A stretch of DNA of 64,000 bases, taken from positions 124,001 through 188,000 of the forward strand of contig NZ_PYVZ01000004.1 in NCBI RefSeq assembly GCF_003056405.1. The letters run 5' to 3'. Of the stretch, positions 8,208-17,298 are shown piece by piece (position 1 is the stretch's first letter; each line of letters starts with the position of its first letter). Below the pieces are notes generated by a model, which saw only the letters and a list, made by a program, of their open reading frames with translations, did no database searches and had not been told where the DNA came from. The stretch comes from Devosia indica. Lineage in GTDB: Bacteria > Pseudomonadota > Alphaproteobacteria > Rhizobiales > Devosiaceae. A program made the position numbers and the translations under genes.

Positions 8208-11015
8208 GTGACAGATACGCCTGATGATGTGAGCGGTGGACCCTCGTCCTCCGACATCGCCCCGATCTTCATTACCGAGGAAATGCGCAAGAGTTATCTC
8301 GATTACGCCATGAGCGTGATCGTGAGCCGTGCGCTCCCCGACGTGCGGGACGGGTTGAAGCCGGTGCACCGGCGCATCCTGTTCTCGATGAGCGAGAACG
8401 GCTACGAATATAACAAGCCCTATCGCAAATCGGCACGCGTCGTCGGCGACGTTATCGGTAAATACCATCCGCATGGTGACAGCGCCGTCTATATGGCTTT
8501 GGTGCGCATGGCCCAGTCGTTTTCGATGGGGCAGATGCTGGTCGAGGGCCAGGGCAATTTCGGCTCGGTGGACGGCGATATGCCGGCCGCCATGCGTTAC
8601 ACCGAAGTGCGCATGCAGCGGATCACCAATTCGCTGCTGGACGATCTGGACAAGGACACGGTCGATTTCCGCGACAATTATGACGGCTCAGAACATGAGC
8701 CGACGGTGTTGCCGGCGCGGTTCCCCAACATGCTGGTCAATGGCGGCGGCGGCATTGCCGTGGGCATGGCCACCAATATTCCGACCCATAATCTGACCGA
8801 GACCATCAACGCCGCGCTGGCGGTGCTGGACAATCCGTTCGCCACGACCGAGGACTTGCTCGAGCACCTGCCGGGGCCGGACTTCCCGACGGGCGGTATT
8901 ATCCTGGGGCGCGCCGGTATCCGGCAGGCCTATGAGACGGGCCGTGGCTCGATCATGGTGCGTGGCCGTTCCAGCATCGAGGAAGTGCGCAAGGAACGCG
9001 AAGCCATCATCATCACCGAGATTCCCTATCAGGTGAACAAGGCCTCGCTGGTCGAAAAGATCGCCGAGCTGGTGCGCGACAAGCGCATTGAAGGCGTGGC
9101 CGATCTGCGCGACGAATCCAGCCGCGAAGGCATGCGCATCGTGGTCGAGGTCAAGCGCGATGCGCTGCCCGACGTGGTGCTGAACCAGCTCTATCGCTTC
9201 ACGCAGCTGCAAAGCTCGTTCGGGTGCAATTTCGTGGCGCTCAATGGCGGCAAGCCCGAGCTGATGAATCTCAAGCAGATTCTGGATGCCTTCATCGATT
9301 TCCGTGAGCAGGTGGTTACGCGTCGCGCCCGGTTCCTGCTCAACAAGGCGCGTGATCGTGCCCATGTGCTGGTGGGTCTGGCCGTCGCCGTGGCCAATAT
9401 TGACGAGGTCATTGCGCTGATCCGTACCGCGCCCGATCCGGCGACGGCGCGCGAGCAGTTGATGACCCGCCGCTGGCCGGCAGCCGATGTGGCGCCGCTG
9501 ATCGCGCTGATCGACGATCCGCGCCACCGCATCAATGACGACGGCACCTTCAACCTTTCCGAAGAACAGGCCCGTGCCATTCTCGAATTGCGCCTGGCCC
9601 GCCTGACGGCACTTGGCCGGGACGAAATCGGCGAAGAGCTCAACGGTCTTGGCGCAGAGATCGAGGACTATCTCGATATCCTGCGCAGCCGTGATCGCGT
9701 TCGGGCGATCATTCGTGAAGAGCTTGAAGCTGTTCGCGAGCAGTTCGGCACGCCGCGCCGGACCGAGATTTCCGATCACGCCGCCGACTTTGACGATGAA
9801 GATCTCATCGCGCGCGAGGACATGGTGGTGACCGTCAGCCATGGCGGCTACATCAAGCGCGTGCCGCTCTCGACCTATCGGGCACAGAACCGGGGCGGCA
9901 AGGGCCGCTCGGGCATGGCGACGCGTGATGAGGATTTCGTGGCGCGGCTGTTCGTGGCCAATACGCATACGCCGGTGCTGTTCTTCACCAGCCGCGGCAT
10001 TGCCTACAAGCTCAAGGTCTGGCGTCTGCCGCTGGCGGCTGCCAATGCCCGTGGCAAGGCGCTGATCAACATCCTGCCGCTCGAGCAGGGTGAACGCATC
10101 ACCTCCATCATGCCGCTCCCCGAGGACGAAAGCTCCTGGGGCAATCTCGACATCATGTTCGCCACGACGCGCGGCACGGTCCGCCGCAATTCGCTGGCTG
10201 ACTTTGTGGAAGTGCGCCAGAACGGCAAGATCGCCATGAAGCTCGATGAGGGCGATGCGATCGTGGGCGTGGACACCTGCACGGTCAATACCGACGTGCT
10301 GATGACCACGGCGCTGGGCCAGGCGATCCGCTTCCGGGCCGATGATGTACGCCTGTTCAAGGGCCGTGACTCCATGGGCGTGCGTGGCATCCAGCTCGCC
10401 GAAGGCGACACGGTCATCTCCATGGCCATCATCAACCACTCGGACGCAACATCGGAACAGCGCGCGGCCTATCTCAAGATGAGCCGTGCAGTGCGCGGGG
10501 AGGCGGAGGGCGAGGATGCGGGTTCGGACGAGGCCGATGTGGTCGCCGGCGAATTGAGCCCCGAGCTTTATGCGCAGATGAGCGCCACCGAGCAGTTCAT
10601 TCTGACCATTTCCGAGAATGGCTATGGCAAACGGACCTCAAGCCATGAATACCGGATCACCGGGCGTGGCGGCAAAGGCATTGTCGCCATGGCGGTCAAC
10701 AAGCGCAATGGCAATCTGGTGGCCAGCTTCCCGGTGGAGGATGACGACCAGATCATGCTGATCAGCGATGGCGGGCAGACCATTCGCCTGCCGGTGGGTG
10801 GCGACAAGCCGATCCGCATCGTCGGACGGTCCAGCCAGGGCGTCATCGTGTTCGATACGGCCGAGGACGAGAAGGTGGTTTCGGTGGAACGCATCAGCGA
10901 GCCTGAAGCCGAAGAGGATGACCTGCCGCCTGACGCGTCGGCGGACGGCGCTCCCGAAACGCCGCCCGATGGCGACGGTGAGGGCGAAAGCCCCGGCGAG
11001 CCGAACGGCGAATGA
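8208..11015 (+). CDS. gyrA: DNA gyrase subunit A
   Basis: A 935-residue full-length GyrA, the DNA-breaking subunit of gyrase. The catalytic tyrosine is Tyr131 in AAMRYTEVRM. The GyrA box at about 560-569 (QNRGGKGRSG) opens the C-terminal beta-pinwheel and marks it as gyrase rather than ParC. In the quinolone region Ser92 matches E. coli Ser83, but the residue at the Asp87 position is Met96. The last 40 residues are an acidic, Pro/Asp/Glu-rich tail, and an acidic insert lies near 765-785. The start is GTG. An intrinsic terminator follows directly. Confidence 0.97.
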   Translation: MTDTPDDVSGGPSSSDIAPIFITEEMRKSYLDYAMSVIVSRALPDVRDGLKPVHRRILFSMSENGYEYNKPYRKSARVVGDVIGKYHPHGDSAVYMALVRMAQSFSMGQMLVEGQGNFGSVDGDMPAAMRYTEVRMQRITNSLLDDLDKDTVDFRDNYDGSEHEPTVLPARFPNMLVNGGGGIAVGMATNIPTHNLTETINAALAVLDNPFATTEDLLEHLPGPDFPTGGIILGRAGIRQAYETGRGSIMVRGRSSIEEVRKEREAIIITEIPYQVNKASLVEKIAELVRDKRIEGVADLRDESSREGMRIVVEVKRDALPDVVLNQLYRFTQLQSSFGCNFVALNGGKPELMNLKQILDAFIDFREQVVTRRARFLLNKARDRAHVLVGLAVAVANIDEVIALIRTAPDPATAREQLMTRRWPAADVAPLIALIDDPRHRINDDGTFNLSEEQARAILELRLARLTALGRDEIGEELNGLGAEIEDYLDILRSRDRVRAIIREELEAVREQFGTPRRTEISDHAADFDDEDLIAREDMVVTVSHGGYIKRVPLSTYRAQNRGGKGRSGMATRDEDFVARLFVANTHTPVLFFTSRGIAYKLKVWRLPLAAANARGKALINILPLEQGERITSIMPLPEDESSWGNLDIMFATTRGTVRRNSLADFVEVRQNGKIAMKLDEGDAIVGVDTCTVNTDVLMTTALGQAIRFRADDVRLFKGRDSMGVRGIQLAEGDTVISMAIINHSDATSEQRAAYLKMSRAVRGEAEGEDAGSDEADVVAGELSPELYAQMSATEQFILTISENGYGKRTSSHEYRITGRGGKGIVAMAVNKRNGNLVASFPVEDDDQIMLISDGGQTIRLPVGGDKPIRIVGRSSQGVIVFDTAEDEKVVSVERISEPEAEEDDLPPDASADGAPETPPDGDGEGESPGEPNGE

Positions 11016-11019
11016 GATT

Positions 11020-11046
11020 GAAAGGGGCGCTGCGGCGCCCCTTTTT
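11020..11046 (+). terminator. Intrinsic terminator of gyrA
   Basis: An 8-bp GC stem (11023-11030 with 11035-11042, loop tgcg) is followed by a T5 run (11042-11046), 7 bp after the gyrA stop. The same stem lies just beyond the convergent DUF805 gene and may act weakly for it too. Confidence 0.85.
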
Positions 11047-11049
11047 GCG

Positions 11050-11541
11050 TCAGATGAAGCGCTGGATGTCGCCCGCGTCGTTTCGGCGGATCCGGTCCCT
11101 GGCGGCGCTGCTGCCCATCCGGACCTGTCGCGGAATGGTCGTGCGCGGCGTTCTGGCCCAGCTTGCTTGCGCCCGCGCGCCGCGCGGATCAGGCCCGAAA
11201 TCATTCTCGCCCCCTTCGGGCGGCCACATCATCCAAATCAGCATCGCTATGCTCCCAATAACGGGCACAAGTGGAATGAAGTACCACCAGCCCGAATGAC
11301 CGGTATCGTGCAGGCGACGGACGGTTACGGTGATCCCCGGTATGAAGTGGAAAAGCCCGGCAAACAGTGTGAATGGCCCATATTCGCCTTCGGCGAGATT
11401 GGCGCCATCAATCGTGTAGTCGGCAAAGAGCCCGACCCCACAGGCGATTGTCGCGAACAAAAAGAAAAGCCAGTATTGACGCCGGGTGCTGCGACCCGAA
11501 AACTCGAAATAGCGCAGCATGCTGTCAAAATAGGATATCAC
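11050..11541 (-). CDS. DUF805 inner-membrane protein
   Basis: A DUF805-family membrane protein with about three or four TM helices. Family hallmarks are FSGRSTRRQYW at the N-terminus, VRRLHDTGHSGWW, and a C-terminal NDFGPDPRG. A basic, polar tail of about 40 residues follows. I prefer the GTG at 11541, which has AGGA about 9 bases upstream. An in-frame ATG at 11520 and an upstream GTG at 11580 are alternatives. The function of DUF805 proteins is not established. Convergent with gyrA. Confidence 0.75.
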   Translation of the reverse strand: MISYFDSMLRYFEFSGRSTRRQYWLFFLFATIACGVGLFADYTIDGANLAEGEYGPFTLFAGLFHFIPGITVTVRRLHDTGHSGWWYFIPLVPVIGSIAMLIWMMWPPEGGENDFGPDPRGARAQASWARTPRTTIPRQVRMGSSAARDRIRRNDAGDIQRFI

Positions 11542-11688
11542 GACTTTATTTCCTGCGTTATTGACCTGCAATATTACCACGACTTCAACTGACCTTCGCT
11601 GGCAAGTGTTGGCAGGCTTAGCGAATGGTCAACACGCTTGCCAATTCCGGCGGCGCATGGCTTGCTCGGGCCGCAAGGAGCAGCGGTC

Positions 11689-12309
11689 ATGGTCGATCTT
11701 TCAGTTCTCATCCCCTATGTCGGCGCCTGCTTTGTGCTGGCGGTGGTACCCGGACCAACGGTGACGGTCATCGTTGCCAATGCGCTGTCGCGCGGCACGG
11801 GTGCGGGCCTTGCCATTGTGGCCGGCACCCAGGCCGGCGTGCTGATAATGACGCTGATTGTCGCCCTGGGAATGCAGGCGCTGGTGGCCTTCATGGGCGC
11901 GGCCTTCGACTGGATCAAGCTGATCGGGGCGGCTTATCTCATCTGGCTGGGCTACAAGATGCTGCGCAGCGACGGGAACCTCGGGACCGTTCGGGCGGAG
12001 CGTGGCAAGTCCAACGGTCGCATTGCGCTTGAGGGGTTCCTTGTCATTCTCTCGAACCCGAAGCTGCTGATTTTCCTGGGCGCGTTCCTGCCTCAATTCG
12101 TTGACGTGACCCAGCCGACATTCCCGCAGGTGATGGTGTTGGGACTTGTCTTCATGTTCGTCGCCGGGGCGACAGATGCGGTCTATGCATTGGTGGCCGG
12201 TCGCGCACGGGGTCTGCTGAGCGCGGCGCGGGTGCGTGTGGTGTCTCGACTTGCTGGCGTCATTCTGATGGCGGGCGGCGTCTGGCTGGCGCTGCAGCAG
12301 CGGGCGTGA
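11689..12309 (+). CDS. LysE/RhtB-family amino-acid exporter
   Basis: A 206-residue six-TM LysE-type translocator. It has the N-terminal family signature [31 protein letters not shown] in the middle, and [16 protein letters not shown]. Such proteins export amino acids or homoserine-lactone-like compounds by proton exchange. I chose the ATG with AAGGAG 9 bases upstream; the frame opens 51 bp earlier. It overlaps the following GNAT gene by GTGA, so the two are translationally coupled. Substrate not predictable. Confidence 0.85.
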   Translation: MVDLSVLIPYVGACFVLAVVPGPTVTVIVANALSRGTGAGLAIVAGTQAGVLIMTLIVALGMQALVAFMGAAFDWIKLIGAAYLIWLGYKMLRSDGNLGTVRAERGKSNGRIALEGFLVILSNPKLLIFLGAFLPQFVDVTQPTFPQVMVLGLVFMFVAGATDAVYALVAGRARGLLSAARVRVVSRLAGVILMAGGVWLALQQRA

Positions 12310-12776
12310 CGGCGGGTTTGAACATCCGCGACCTGCGCGAAGTTCCGCAGTACTTCGACGAGGTTGCAGATCGAATCTGGCGGGCCTGGTGGGAACCAGA
12401 CGGGCGGACGCTGGCGGAGGTCGAGGCCGCGTTGCGAGACGTGATCGCCAGACCGGGTTTTCCCTTTTCCCTCGTGGCCACGTATGGGGACCAGTTCGCC
12501 GGCACGATCACAAGCATTTCGTCCGATATCGCGGCCCGTCCGGCGTTGGGCCCTTGCCTGGCGGCGCTCTGGGTAGAGCCAGGCGTGCGCGGGCAGGGTG
12601 TGGCGGGTCAGCTTTTGGAGACGGCTCAACAAAGGTTGATCGAACAAGGCTTTGAGCGGGTCTATCTCACTGCCAAGCCGCGCTTGCGCGGCTACTACCA
12701 GCCACGCGGCTGGACCAGAATCGAGGGCGATATCGACGCGGACCATCTCGACGTCTATGTCCGGACGTTGCGATAG
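12306..12776 (+). CDS. GNAT-family N-acetyltransferase
   Basis: A 156-residue GNAT acetyltransferase. The acetyl-CoA-binding motif A is [21 protein letters not shown] (V-R-G-Q-G-V-A core), followed by [22 protein letters not shown], the typical end of motif B. The GTG start overlaps the stop of the LysE exporter (GTGA), implying one operon and perhaps a shared amine or amino-acid substrate. The substrate is unknown. Confidence 0.83.
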   Translation: MTAGLNIRDLREVPQYFDEVADRIWRAWWEPDGRTLAEVEAALRDVIARPGFPFSLVATYGDQFAGTITSISSDIAARPALGPCLAALWVEPGVRGQGVAGQLLETAQQRLIEQGFERVYLTAKPRLRGYYQPRGWTRIEGDIDADHLDVYVRTLR

Positions 12777-12889
12777 GGGCCGGCTTGGTTTGTTCGATCG
12801 GCGATTGTGCGCCTGGCAAAAGTATCTCCGGAACAAAGATATCCCCGCATGAAAATCCTGTTCCATACTCTCCCCATCACTCCCGCGCG

Positions 12890-13133
12890 GACGGACTGCA
12901 GCGAACTTTTGCGGGGGGAGCCGGTTGGGTGCTGGGTCGCTCCAGGGCCTGCCTGCTCGTTGGGTCACCTTGCGACGAGCGATCAATAGGGGCCACGACA
13001 GCAGGAGAAACCCGGTGTTCCGAGGCGGCGACGTCTCTATTACTTAGTTTTACCGAGACGCACGTGCCTCGGAACACGTCCACAATGACCGGAGGCCGAA
13101 CAGGCTGGCCGGATCTTCCGCATGGCTCGGCCT
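12890..13133 (+). other. Gene-free, strongly structured region upstream of coaD (candidate RNA)
   Basis: The 415 bases between the GNAT stop and coaD (12777-13191) hold no convincing gene. Three inverted repeats stand out. (1) gctcgt/acgagc, 12955-12960 with 12975-12980. (2) A perfect 12-bp stem, 13015-13026 with 13066-13077, whose interior forms a second 6-bp stem (13032-13037 with 13055-13060) around a 17-base AT-rich loop. (3) A 7-bp stem, 13093-13099 with 13127-13133. A smaller hairpin (13161-13178) abuts the coaD ribosome-binding site. No T-run follows stem 2, so it is not a simple terminator. I recognise no known RNA family. It may be a small RNA or a coaD leader. Confidence 0.5.
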
Positions 13134-13191
13134 TGCCTCAAGGCGGCCTGCGTGACAAAACCTTTGTAACTACAAGGGGAAGGGGGATGCC

Positions 13192-13686
13192 ATGACGCAA
13201 CTGGTTGGATTTTATCCGGGGTCGTTCGACCCGCTGACCAATGGGCATCTCGACGTCATCGAGCGGGCCTGCAAGCTGGTGGATACGCTGGTCGTGGCGG
13301 TGGGCATCAGCGCCACAAAGAAAAACCCGCTGTTCACCCATGAGGACCGTATCGAAATCCTCAAGCAGGTCTTGCCGGCCGTCGGCACGCGGACCAATAC
13401 CGAGTTCCGGATTGTCGATTTCTCCGGCTTGATGGTCAATGCGGCGCGGACCAATGGTGCAAAGCTGATCATTCGCGGCCTGCGCGACACCACTGACTAC
13501 AATTACGAAATGCAGATGGTGGGGATGAACGCCCAGATGGCGCCCGACCTGCAGACCGTGTTCCTGCCTTCCAGCCCGCCGGTGCGGCATATCTCGGCCA
13601 CATTGGTGCGGCAGATCGCTGAAATGGGCGGGGATATCTCCGCCTTTGTCCCACAAATCGTTCTCAAGGCTCTTAAGAACAAATGA
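13192..13686 (+). CDS. coaD: Phosphopantetheine adenylyltransferase
   Basis: A 164-residue PPAT that adenylates 4'-phosphopantetheine in coenzyme A synthesis. It has the nucleotidyltransferase signature GSFDPLTNGHLD (TNGH in place of T/HxGH), YEMQM, and the C-terminal HISATLVRQIA block. The length is standard. GGGGGA precedes the ATG by 4-9 bases. It overlaps the next cyclophilin gene by ATGA. A long structured gene-free stretch precedes it. Confidence 0.96.
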   Translation: MTQLVGFYPGSFDPLTNGHLDVIERACKLVDTLVVAVGISATKKNPLFTHEDRIEILKQVLPAVGTRTNTEFRIVDFSGLMVNAARTNGAKLIIRGLRDTTDYNYEMQMVGMNAQMAPDLQTVFLPSSPPVRHISATLVRQIAEMGGDISAFVPQIVLKALKNK

Positions 13687-14267
13687 TCAAGCTGACCCGC
13701 CGCCATTTCGCCGCCCTCGCTCTGGGTGCGACCCTTGTCGCCGCTCCGGCCTTTGCCCAGGAGGGGACACCGCACCTGCTGCTGACGCTTGAGGATGGTG
13801 TCGTCGATATCGAGCTGCTCCCCGAGATTGCGCCCAAGCATGTCGAGCGCGTGGTGACGCTGACCGAGGCGGGCGAATATGACGGGGTGGTGTTCCACCG
13901 CGTGATTGATGGGTTCATGGCCCAGACCGGCGACGTCGCAAATGGCGACTCGGACGATGCAAGCTACAATTTGGCCATGGCCGGTACCGGTGGTTCGGAC
14001 CTGCCCGATGTTGAGGCCGAATTCAATTCGGAAAGCTTCGGGCGCGGTGTTCTTGGTGCGGCGCGCTCGCAGGATCCCAATTCGTTCAACTCGCAATTCT
14101 TCATCACCACCGCCGATGCCAGCTTCCTTGATGGCCAGTACACCGTGTTCGGCAAGGTCGTTTCCGGCATGGAAGCGGTCGATGCCCTGGAAAAAGGCCC
14201 GCAGGAAGCCAATGGCGCCGTAGCCAATCCGGACAAGATCGTTTCGGCGATGATCGAGTATCGCTAA
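13683..14267 (+). CDS. Exported cyclophilin-type peptidyl-prolyl isomerase
   Basis: A 194-residue cyclophilin with an N-terminal signal. TRRHFAALAL fits a twin-arginine motif, followed by a hydrophobic stretch ending APAFAQ, so it probably acts in the periplasm. The catalytic-domain blocks are present: YDGVVFHRVIDGFMAQTGD, FGRGVLGAARSQDPNSFNSQFFI and FGKV. It is coupled to coaD by ATGA and followed 97 bp later by a cytosolic paralogue. Confidence 0.9.
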   Translation: MIKLTRRHFAALALGATLVAAPAFAQEGTPHLLLTLEDGVVDIELLPEIAPKHVERVVTLTEAGEYDGVVFHRVIDGFMAQTGDVANGDSDDASYNLAMAGTGGSDLPDVEAEFNSESFGRGVLGAARSQDPNSFNSQFFITTADASFLDGQYTVFGKVVSGMEAVDALEKGPQEANGAVANPDKIVSAMIEYR

Positions 14268-14363
14268 CAGGTTCCAATGCCAGGGGCGGGTGGCCGTGAG
14301 GCTTGCACCTTGCGCGCATTCGCCCTACACCCCGGCCACATTCTGAACCGAAAGAGACCTCTC

Positions 14364-14876
14364 ATGGCCTATGCAGATCCCGAAAACACCCTCGTCATCG
14401 AAACCTCCAAGGGCAAGGTCGTCATTGCCATGAAGCCGGACGTGGCGCCGGGCCATGTCGATCATATCAAGAAGCTGGCCCGTGAAGGCGCCTATGACGG
14501 CGTGGTGTTCCATCGTGTGATCGAGGGCTTCATGGCCCAGACCGGTGACGTCAAGTTCGGCAATTCCAATCTGCCTGAGTTCAACCCGTCGCGCGCGGGC
14601 ACCGGTGGCTCGAAATATCCGAACATCAAGGCCGAGTTCAACGCCGAGCCGCACAAGCGCGGTACCGCCTCGATGGCCCGCGCCCAGGACCCCAACAGCG
14701 CCAATTCGCAGTTCTTCATCTGCTTTGCCGACGCCCCGTTCCTCAACCGCCAGTACACTGTCTGGGGTGAGGTGATCGAAGGCATGGAGAATGTCGACCA
14801 GATCAAGCGCGGCGAGCCGGTGACCGATCCGGACAAGATGGTCTCGGTCAAGGTTGCGGCCGACATCACCGAGTAA
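14364..14876 (+). CDS. ppiB: Cytosolic cyclophilin-type peptidyl-prolyl isomerase
   Basis: A 170-residue PpiB-type prolyl isomerase without a signal peptide. It carries YDGVVFHRVIEGFMAQTGD, the R-x-SMARAQDPNSANSQFFI block and VWGEV, all typical of active cyclophilins. I use the ATG before AYADPENTLVIE, which matches the family start; the frame is open 87 bp earlier. Sequence and position show it is a paralogue of the exported enzyme just upstream. It ends in an intrinsic terminator. Confidence 0.92.
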   Translation: MAYADPENTLVIETSKGKVVIAMKPDVAPGHVDHIKKLAREGAYDGVVFHRVIEGFMAQTGDVKFGNSNLPEFNPSRAGTGGSKYPNIKAEFNAEPHKRGTASMARAQDPNSANSQFFICFADAPFLNRQYTVWGEVIEGMENVDQIKRGEPVTDPDKMVSVKVAADITE

Positions 14877-14882
14877 GACTTC

Positions 14883-14914
14883 AAACCGGCGGCTTCGACC
14901 GCCGGTTTTCTTTT
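14883..14914 (+). terminator. Intrinsic terminator of the coaD-cyclophilin operon
   Basis: A 10-bp perfect stem (14883-14892 with 14899-14908, loop cttcga) runs into a T-rich tract (ttttctttt, 14906-14914), 7 bp after the ppiB stop. Confidence 0.9.
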
Positions 14915-15006
14915 GGGTGATCGGTTGACGCGAGGGGCCGGGTCGGGATGACTTCGCGCATTCTCCCGGGCTCAATCGAGTCGTCATTCGGATCGTTACT
15001 TTGAAA

Positions 15007-15456
15007 ATGGATAGTCTTCTCTGGGCGCTGATGGGCGTCATCGCCGGCGCTTGTATCGCTGCCCAAGCCCCGATCAATGCCAGCCTGGGCAGGGCGCTCG
15101 AAGTGCCGATTGCAGCGGCGGCGGTGTCGTTCCTGGCGGGTGGCGTGGTGCTGTGGGCATTGGCATTCCTGTTCAGCCACCTCACCAGCACGCCGATCAA
15201 TTACGGCGCGCCTGCGCCCTGGACCTTCATTGCCGGTGGATTGCTCGGCGCGTTTTATGTGTTCTCCAACATCACCCTGACCCCCCTGATGGGCGCGGCC
15301 GCCGTGATGGCGCTGTCTGTGACCGGGCAATTGATCGGCGGTCTGTTTCTCGACAAGATCGGTTTCATGGGCATGGCGGTGCGGGAAATTTCTGTCGGAC
15401 GGATCGCCGGCGCCGTGTTGCTGGTGGCCGGTGCGGTGATGATCCGCGTTCTTTAG
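15007..15456 (+). CDS. DMT-family small transporter (YdcZ/DUF606 type)
   Basis: A five-TM protein of about 149 residues of the DUF606 (YdcZ) branch of the drug/metabolite transporter superfamily. The order of features fits: an N-terminal helix followed by QAPINASLGRAL, GGLLGAFYVFSNI, LSVTGQLIGGLFLDKIGF, and a final helix GRIAGAVLLVAGAVMI. Members usually work as a gene pair or fused dimer, but no partner is seen here. No clear ribosome-binding site; ATG at 15007 is preferred over TTG at 15001. Confidence 0.8.
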   Translation: MDSLLWALMGVIAGACIAAQAPINASLGRALEVPIAAAAVSFLAGGVVLWALAFLFSHLTSTPINYGAPAPWTFIAGGLLGAFYVFSNITLTPLMGAAAVMALSVTGQLIGGLFLDKIGFMGMAVREISVGRIAGAVLLVAGAVMIRVL

Positions 15457-15547
15457 GGCACACTGGGGAGGCGTTCTGGCGGCCCGGAGCAACCGGTATG
15501 CGTTTTGGCCCGTTCCCGACAACACAGACCCATGCTAACGAGCGGCT

Positions 15548-16627
15548 ATGCGCGTTACAGAATTTGACTTCTACCTGCCCGAGAACCTGATCGCCCTGCA
15601 TCCGGCAGAGCCGCGCGACAGCGCGCGCCTGCTGGTGGTGCGTCCTGGCGAGCCTTTTGCCGATCAACATATTCCCGACCTCAAGACGCTGTTGCGGCCA
15701 GGCGATGTGCTGGTCGTCAACGACACGCGGGTCTTGCCCGCAGAGCTCAAGGGCGTTCGGCTGCGCGGCGATGTGCGCGCCAATGTCTCGTTCAACCTGC
15801 ACAAGCGCGTTGATGCGAAGACCTGGCGGGCTTTTGCGCGGCCAGCCAAGAAGCTGCACCTCCTCGACCGGCTGGAACTGGGCAATGGCGAAGCTGAACC
15901 GCTGGTGGCACGGGTCGCTGGCAAGGGCGAGACGGGGGAGGTCACGCTGGAGTTCGAGTTGGGCGGGGCACAACTGGACGAAGCGATCAAATCGCATGGC
16001 GCCATGCCCCTGCCGCCCTATATCGGGGCCAAGCGTCCGGTCGAAGAGCGTGACAAGATCGACTATCAGACCGTCTATGCGGCCGAGGACGGCGCTGTTG
16101 CCGCACCAACGGCTGGCCTGCATTTCACCGAGAAATTGCTGCAAGAGCTGGCCAATATGGACGTCGCAATGGAGCGCGTGACGCTGCATGTCGGCGCGGG
16201 CACCTTCCTGCCGATGAAGGCGGACGACACCGACGACCATGTGATGCATTCGGAATGGGGTGAGATCGACCAGGCGACGGTCGAGCGCATCAATGCGCGA
16301 CGCGCGGCCGGGGGCAGGGTGATCGCGGTGGGAACAACCAGCCTGAGGCTTTTGGAAACGGCTTCGCGGGCAACTGGCGAGCTGAAGCCGTTCATGGGTG
16401 ACACCGATATCTTCATCACACCAGGGTTCCGGTTCCGCACGGTCGATGTGCTGATGACCAATTTCCACCTGCCCAAGTCCACGCTGTTCATGCTGGTCAG
16501 TGCCTTTTCGGGGCTAGACACGATGAAGGCGGCCTATGCCCATGCCATTGCCAATGGCTATCGCTTCTATTCCTACGGCGACTCCTCGCTGCTGCACCGC
16601 GTGCCACATCCTGAGGATGATGCGTGA
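15548..16627 (+). CDS. queA: S-adenosylmethionine:tRNA ribosyltransferase-isomerase
   Basis: A 359-residue QueA. It transfers and isomerises the ribose of SAM onto 7-aminomethyl-7-deazaguanine in tRNA to give epoxyqueuosine. Family blocks include [19 protein letters not shown] at the start, [53 protein letters not shown] and [17 protein letters not shown]. The stop overlaps the GTG of the exoD-like gene, and tgt, the preceding queuosine-pathway enzyme, lies 670 bp downstream on the same strand. Confidence 0.97.
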   Translation: MRVTEFDFYLPENLIALHPAEPRDSARLLVVRPGEPFADQHIPDLKTLLRPGDVLVVNDTRVLPAELKGVRLRGDVRANVSFNLHKRVDAKTWRAFARPAKKLHLLDRLELGNGEAEPLVARVAGKGETGEVTLEFELGGAQLDEAIKSHGAMPLPPYIGAKRPVEERDKIDYQTVYAAEDGAVAAPTAGLHFTEKLLQELANMDVAMERVTLHVGAGTFLPMKADDTDDHVMHSEWGEIDQATVERINARRAAGGRVIAVGTTSLRLLETASRATGELKPFMGDTDIFITPGFRFRTVDVLMTNFHLPKSTLFMLVSAFSGLDTMKAAYAHAIANGYRFYSYGDSSLLHRVPHPEDDA

Positions 16628-17253
16628 GCGCGCGGCCGGCGCCAATCACCCGCTATACGCGCCGCATTGCCGCTTCACTGAAGCGGGCGGCTGAACAGGA
16701 CCAGTCGCATCTGACGCTGTCGCGCCTGGTTGAAATATTGGGGCCGCGGGCGCATCGACTGCTGCTCCTGGTGGTATCGCTGTTCAACATGATCCCAGGT
16801 CCACCGGGCTATGGCGGCACTATCGCCTGGACGACCTGCGCCATTGCCGTGGGCATGCTGACCGGTCGTCCAATCCAGCTGCCGCGTATTATCGGCAAAC
16901 GCAAGCTGCCGCTCGATTTGATGGTCAAGGCGAGCAACCAAGTGGTGAAGGTGGCCGGTATCCTGGCGCGGTTTTCCAGGCCGCGTATGCGCTGGCTGAC
17001 CGGGGCAGCCGCGAACAGGCCCTACGCCGTTCTCGTGATTTGCGTCAGCGTCGTGATGTCGCTGCCCATCCCCTTCATCAATGCCATTCCCAATGTGGGG
17101 CTGTGCATCATTGCCTTTTCAATGCTTAACAGGGATGGGGCCGGGGTGATTGTTGGACTGGTGGCGACGGCCATCGGGCTGGCGATTGCCATTGCGATTT
17201 TTATCGGCGCGTTCCATCTGGGCATGGCCGCAGTCAATTCAATGGCCGCCTGA
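16624..17253 (+). CDS. exoD: ExoD-family membrane protein
   Basis: A 209-residue protein of the ExoD family, named after the Sinorhizobium protein needed for exopolysaccharide production and alkali tolerance. Visible features are an N-terminal soluble segment with [20 protein letters not shown], then [11 protein letters not shown], and hydrophobic helices at about 50-75, 135-160 and 170-205. The GTG start overlaps the queA stop (GTGA), so it is coupled to queA, although the pathways are unrelated. The biochemical role of ExoD is not known. Confidence 0.82.
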   Translation: MSARPAPITRYTRRIAASLKRAAEQDQSHLTLSRLVEILGPRAHRLLLLVVSLFNMIPGPPGYGGTIAWTTCAIAVGMLTGRPIQLPRIIGKRKLPLDLMVKASNQVVKVAGILARFSRPRMRWLTGAAANRPYAVLVICVSVVMSLPIPFINAIPNVGLCIIAFSMLNRDGAGVIVGLVATAIGLAIAIAIFIGAFHLGMAAVNSMAA

Positions 17254-17298
17254 TCGGGCCACTTTCGCAAGCGCTCACAACCGGCTAGAACCCGCGCC

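Noticed and set aside
8688-10439. 583-codon open frame antisense to gyrA
   Set aside because: It is a shadow of gyrA caused by high GC at third positions; the product is His/Gln/Arg-rich with no fold-like pattern.
12807-12989. Short plus-strand frame in the coaD upstream region
   Set aside because: No Shine-Dalgarno or protein-like composition; RNA structure explains the region better.
12880-13014. Possible 6S RNA, SRP RNA or cobalamin/TPP riboswitch
   Set aside because: The conserved cores I know (GGTCAGG-type SRP loop, B12 box, CTGAGA of TPP) are missing. Some 6S-like fragments are seen, but I cannot support the fold, so no family is named.
13015-13077. 12-bp stem read as an intrinsic terminator of the LysE-GNAT operon
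   Set aside because: No T-run follows, it lies 240 bp from the stop, and the 17-base loop with an inner stem is atypical.
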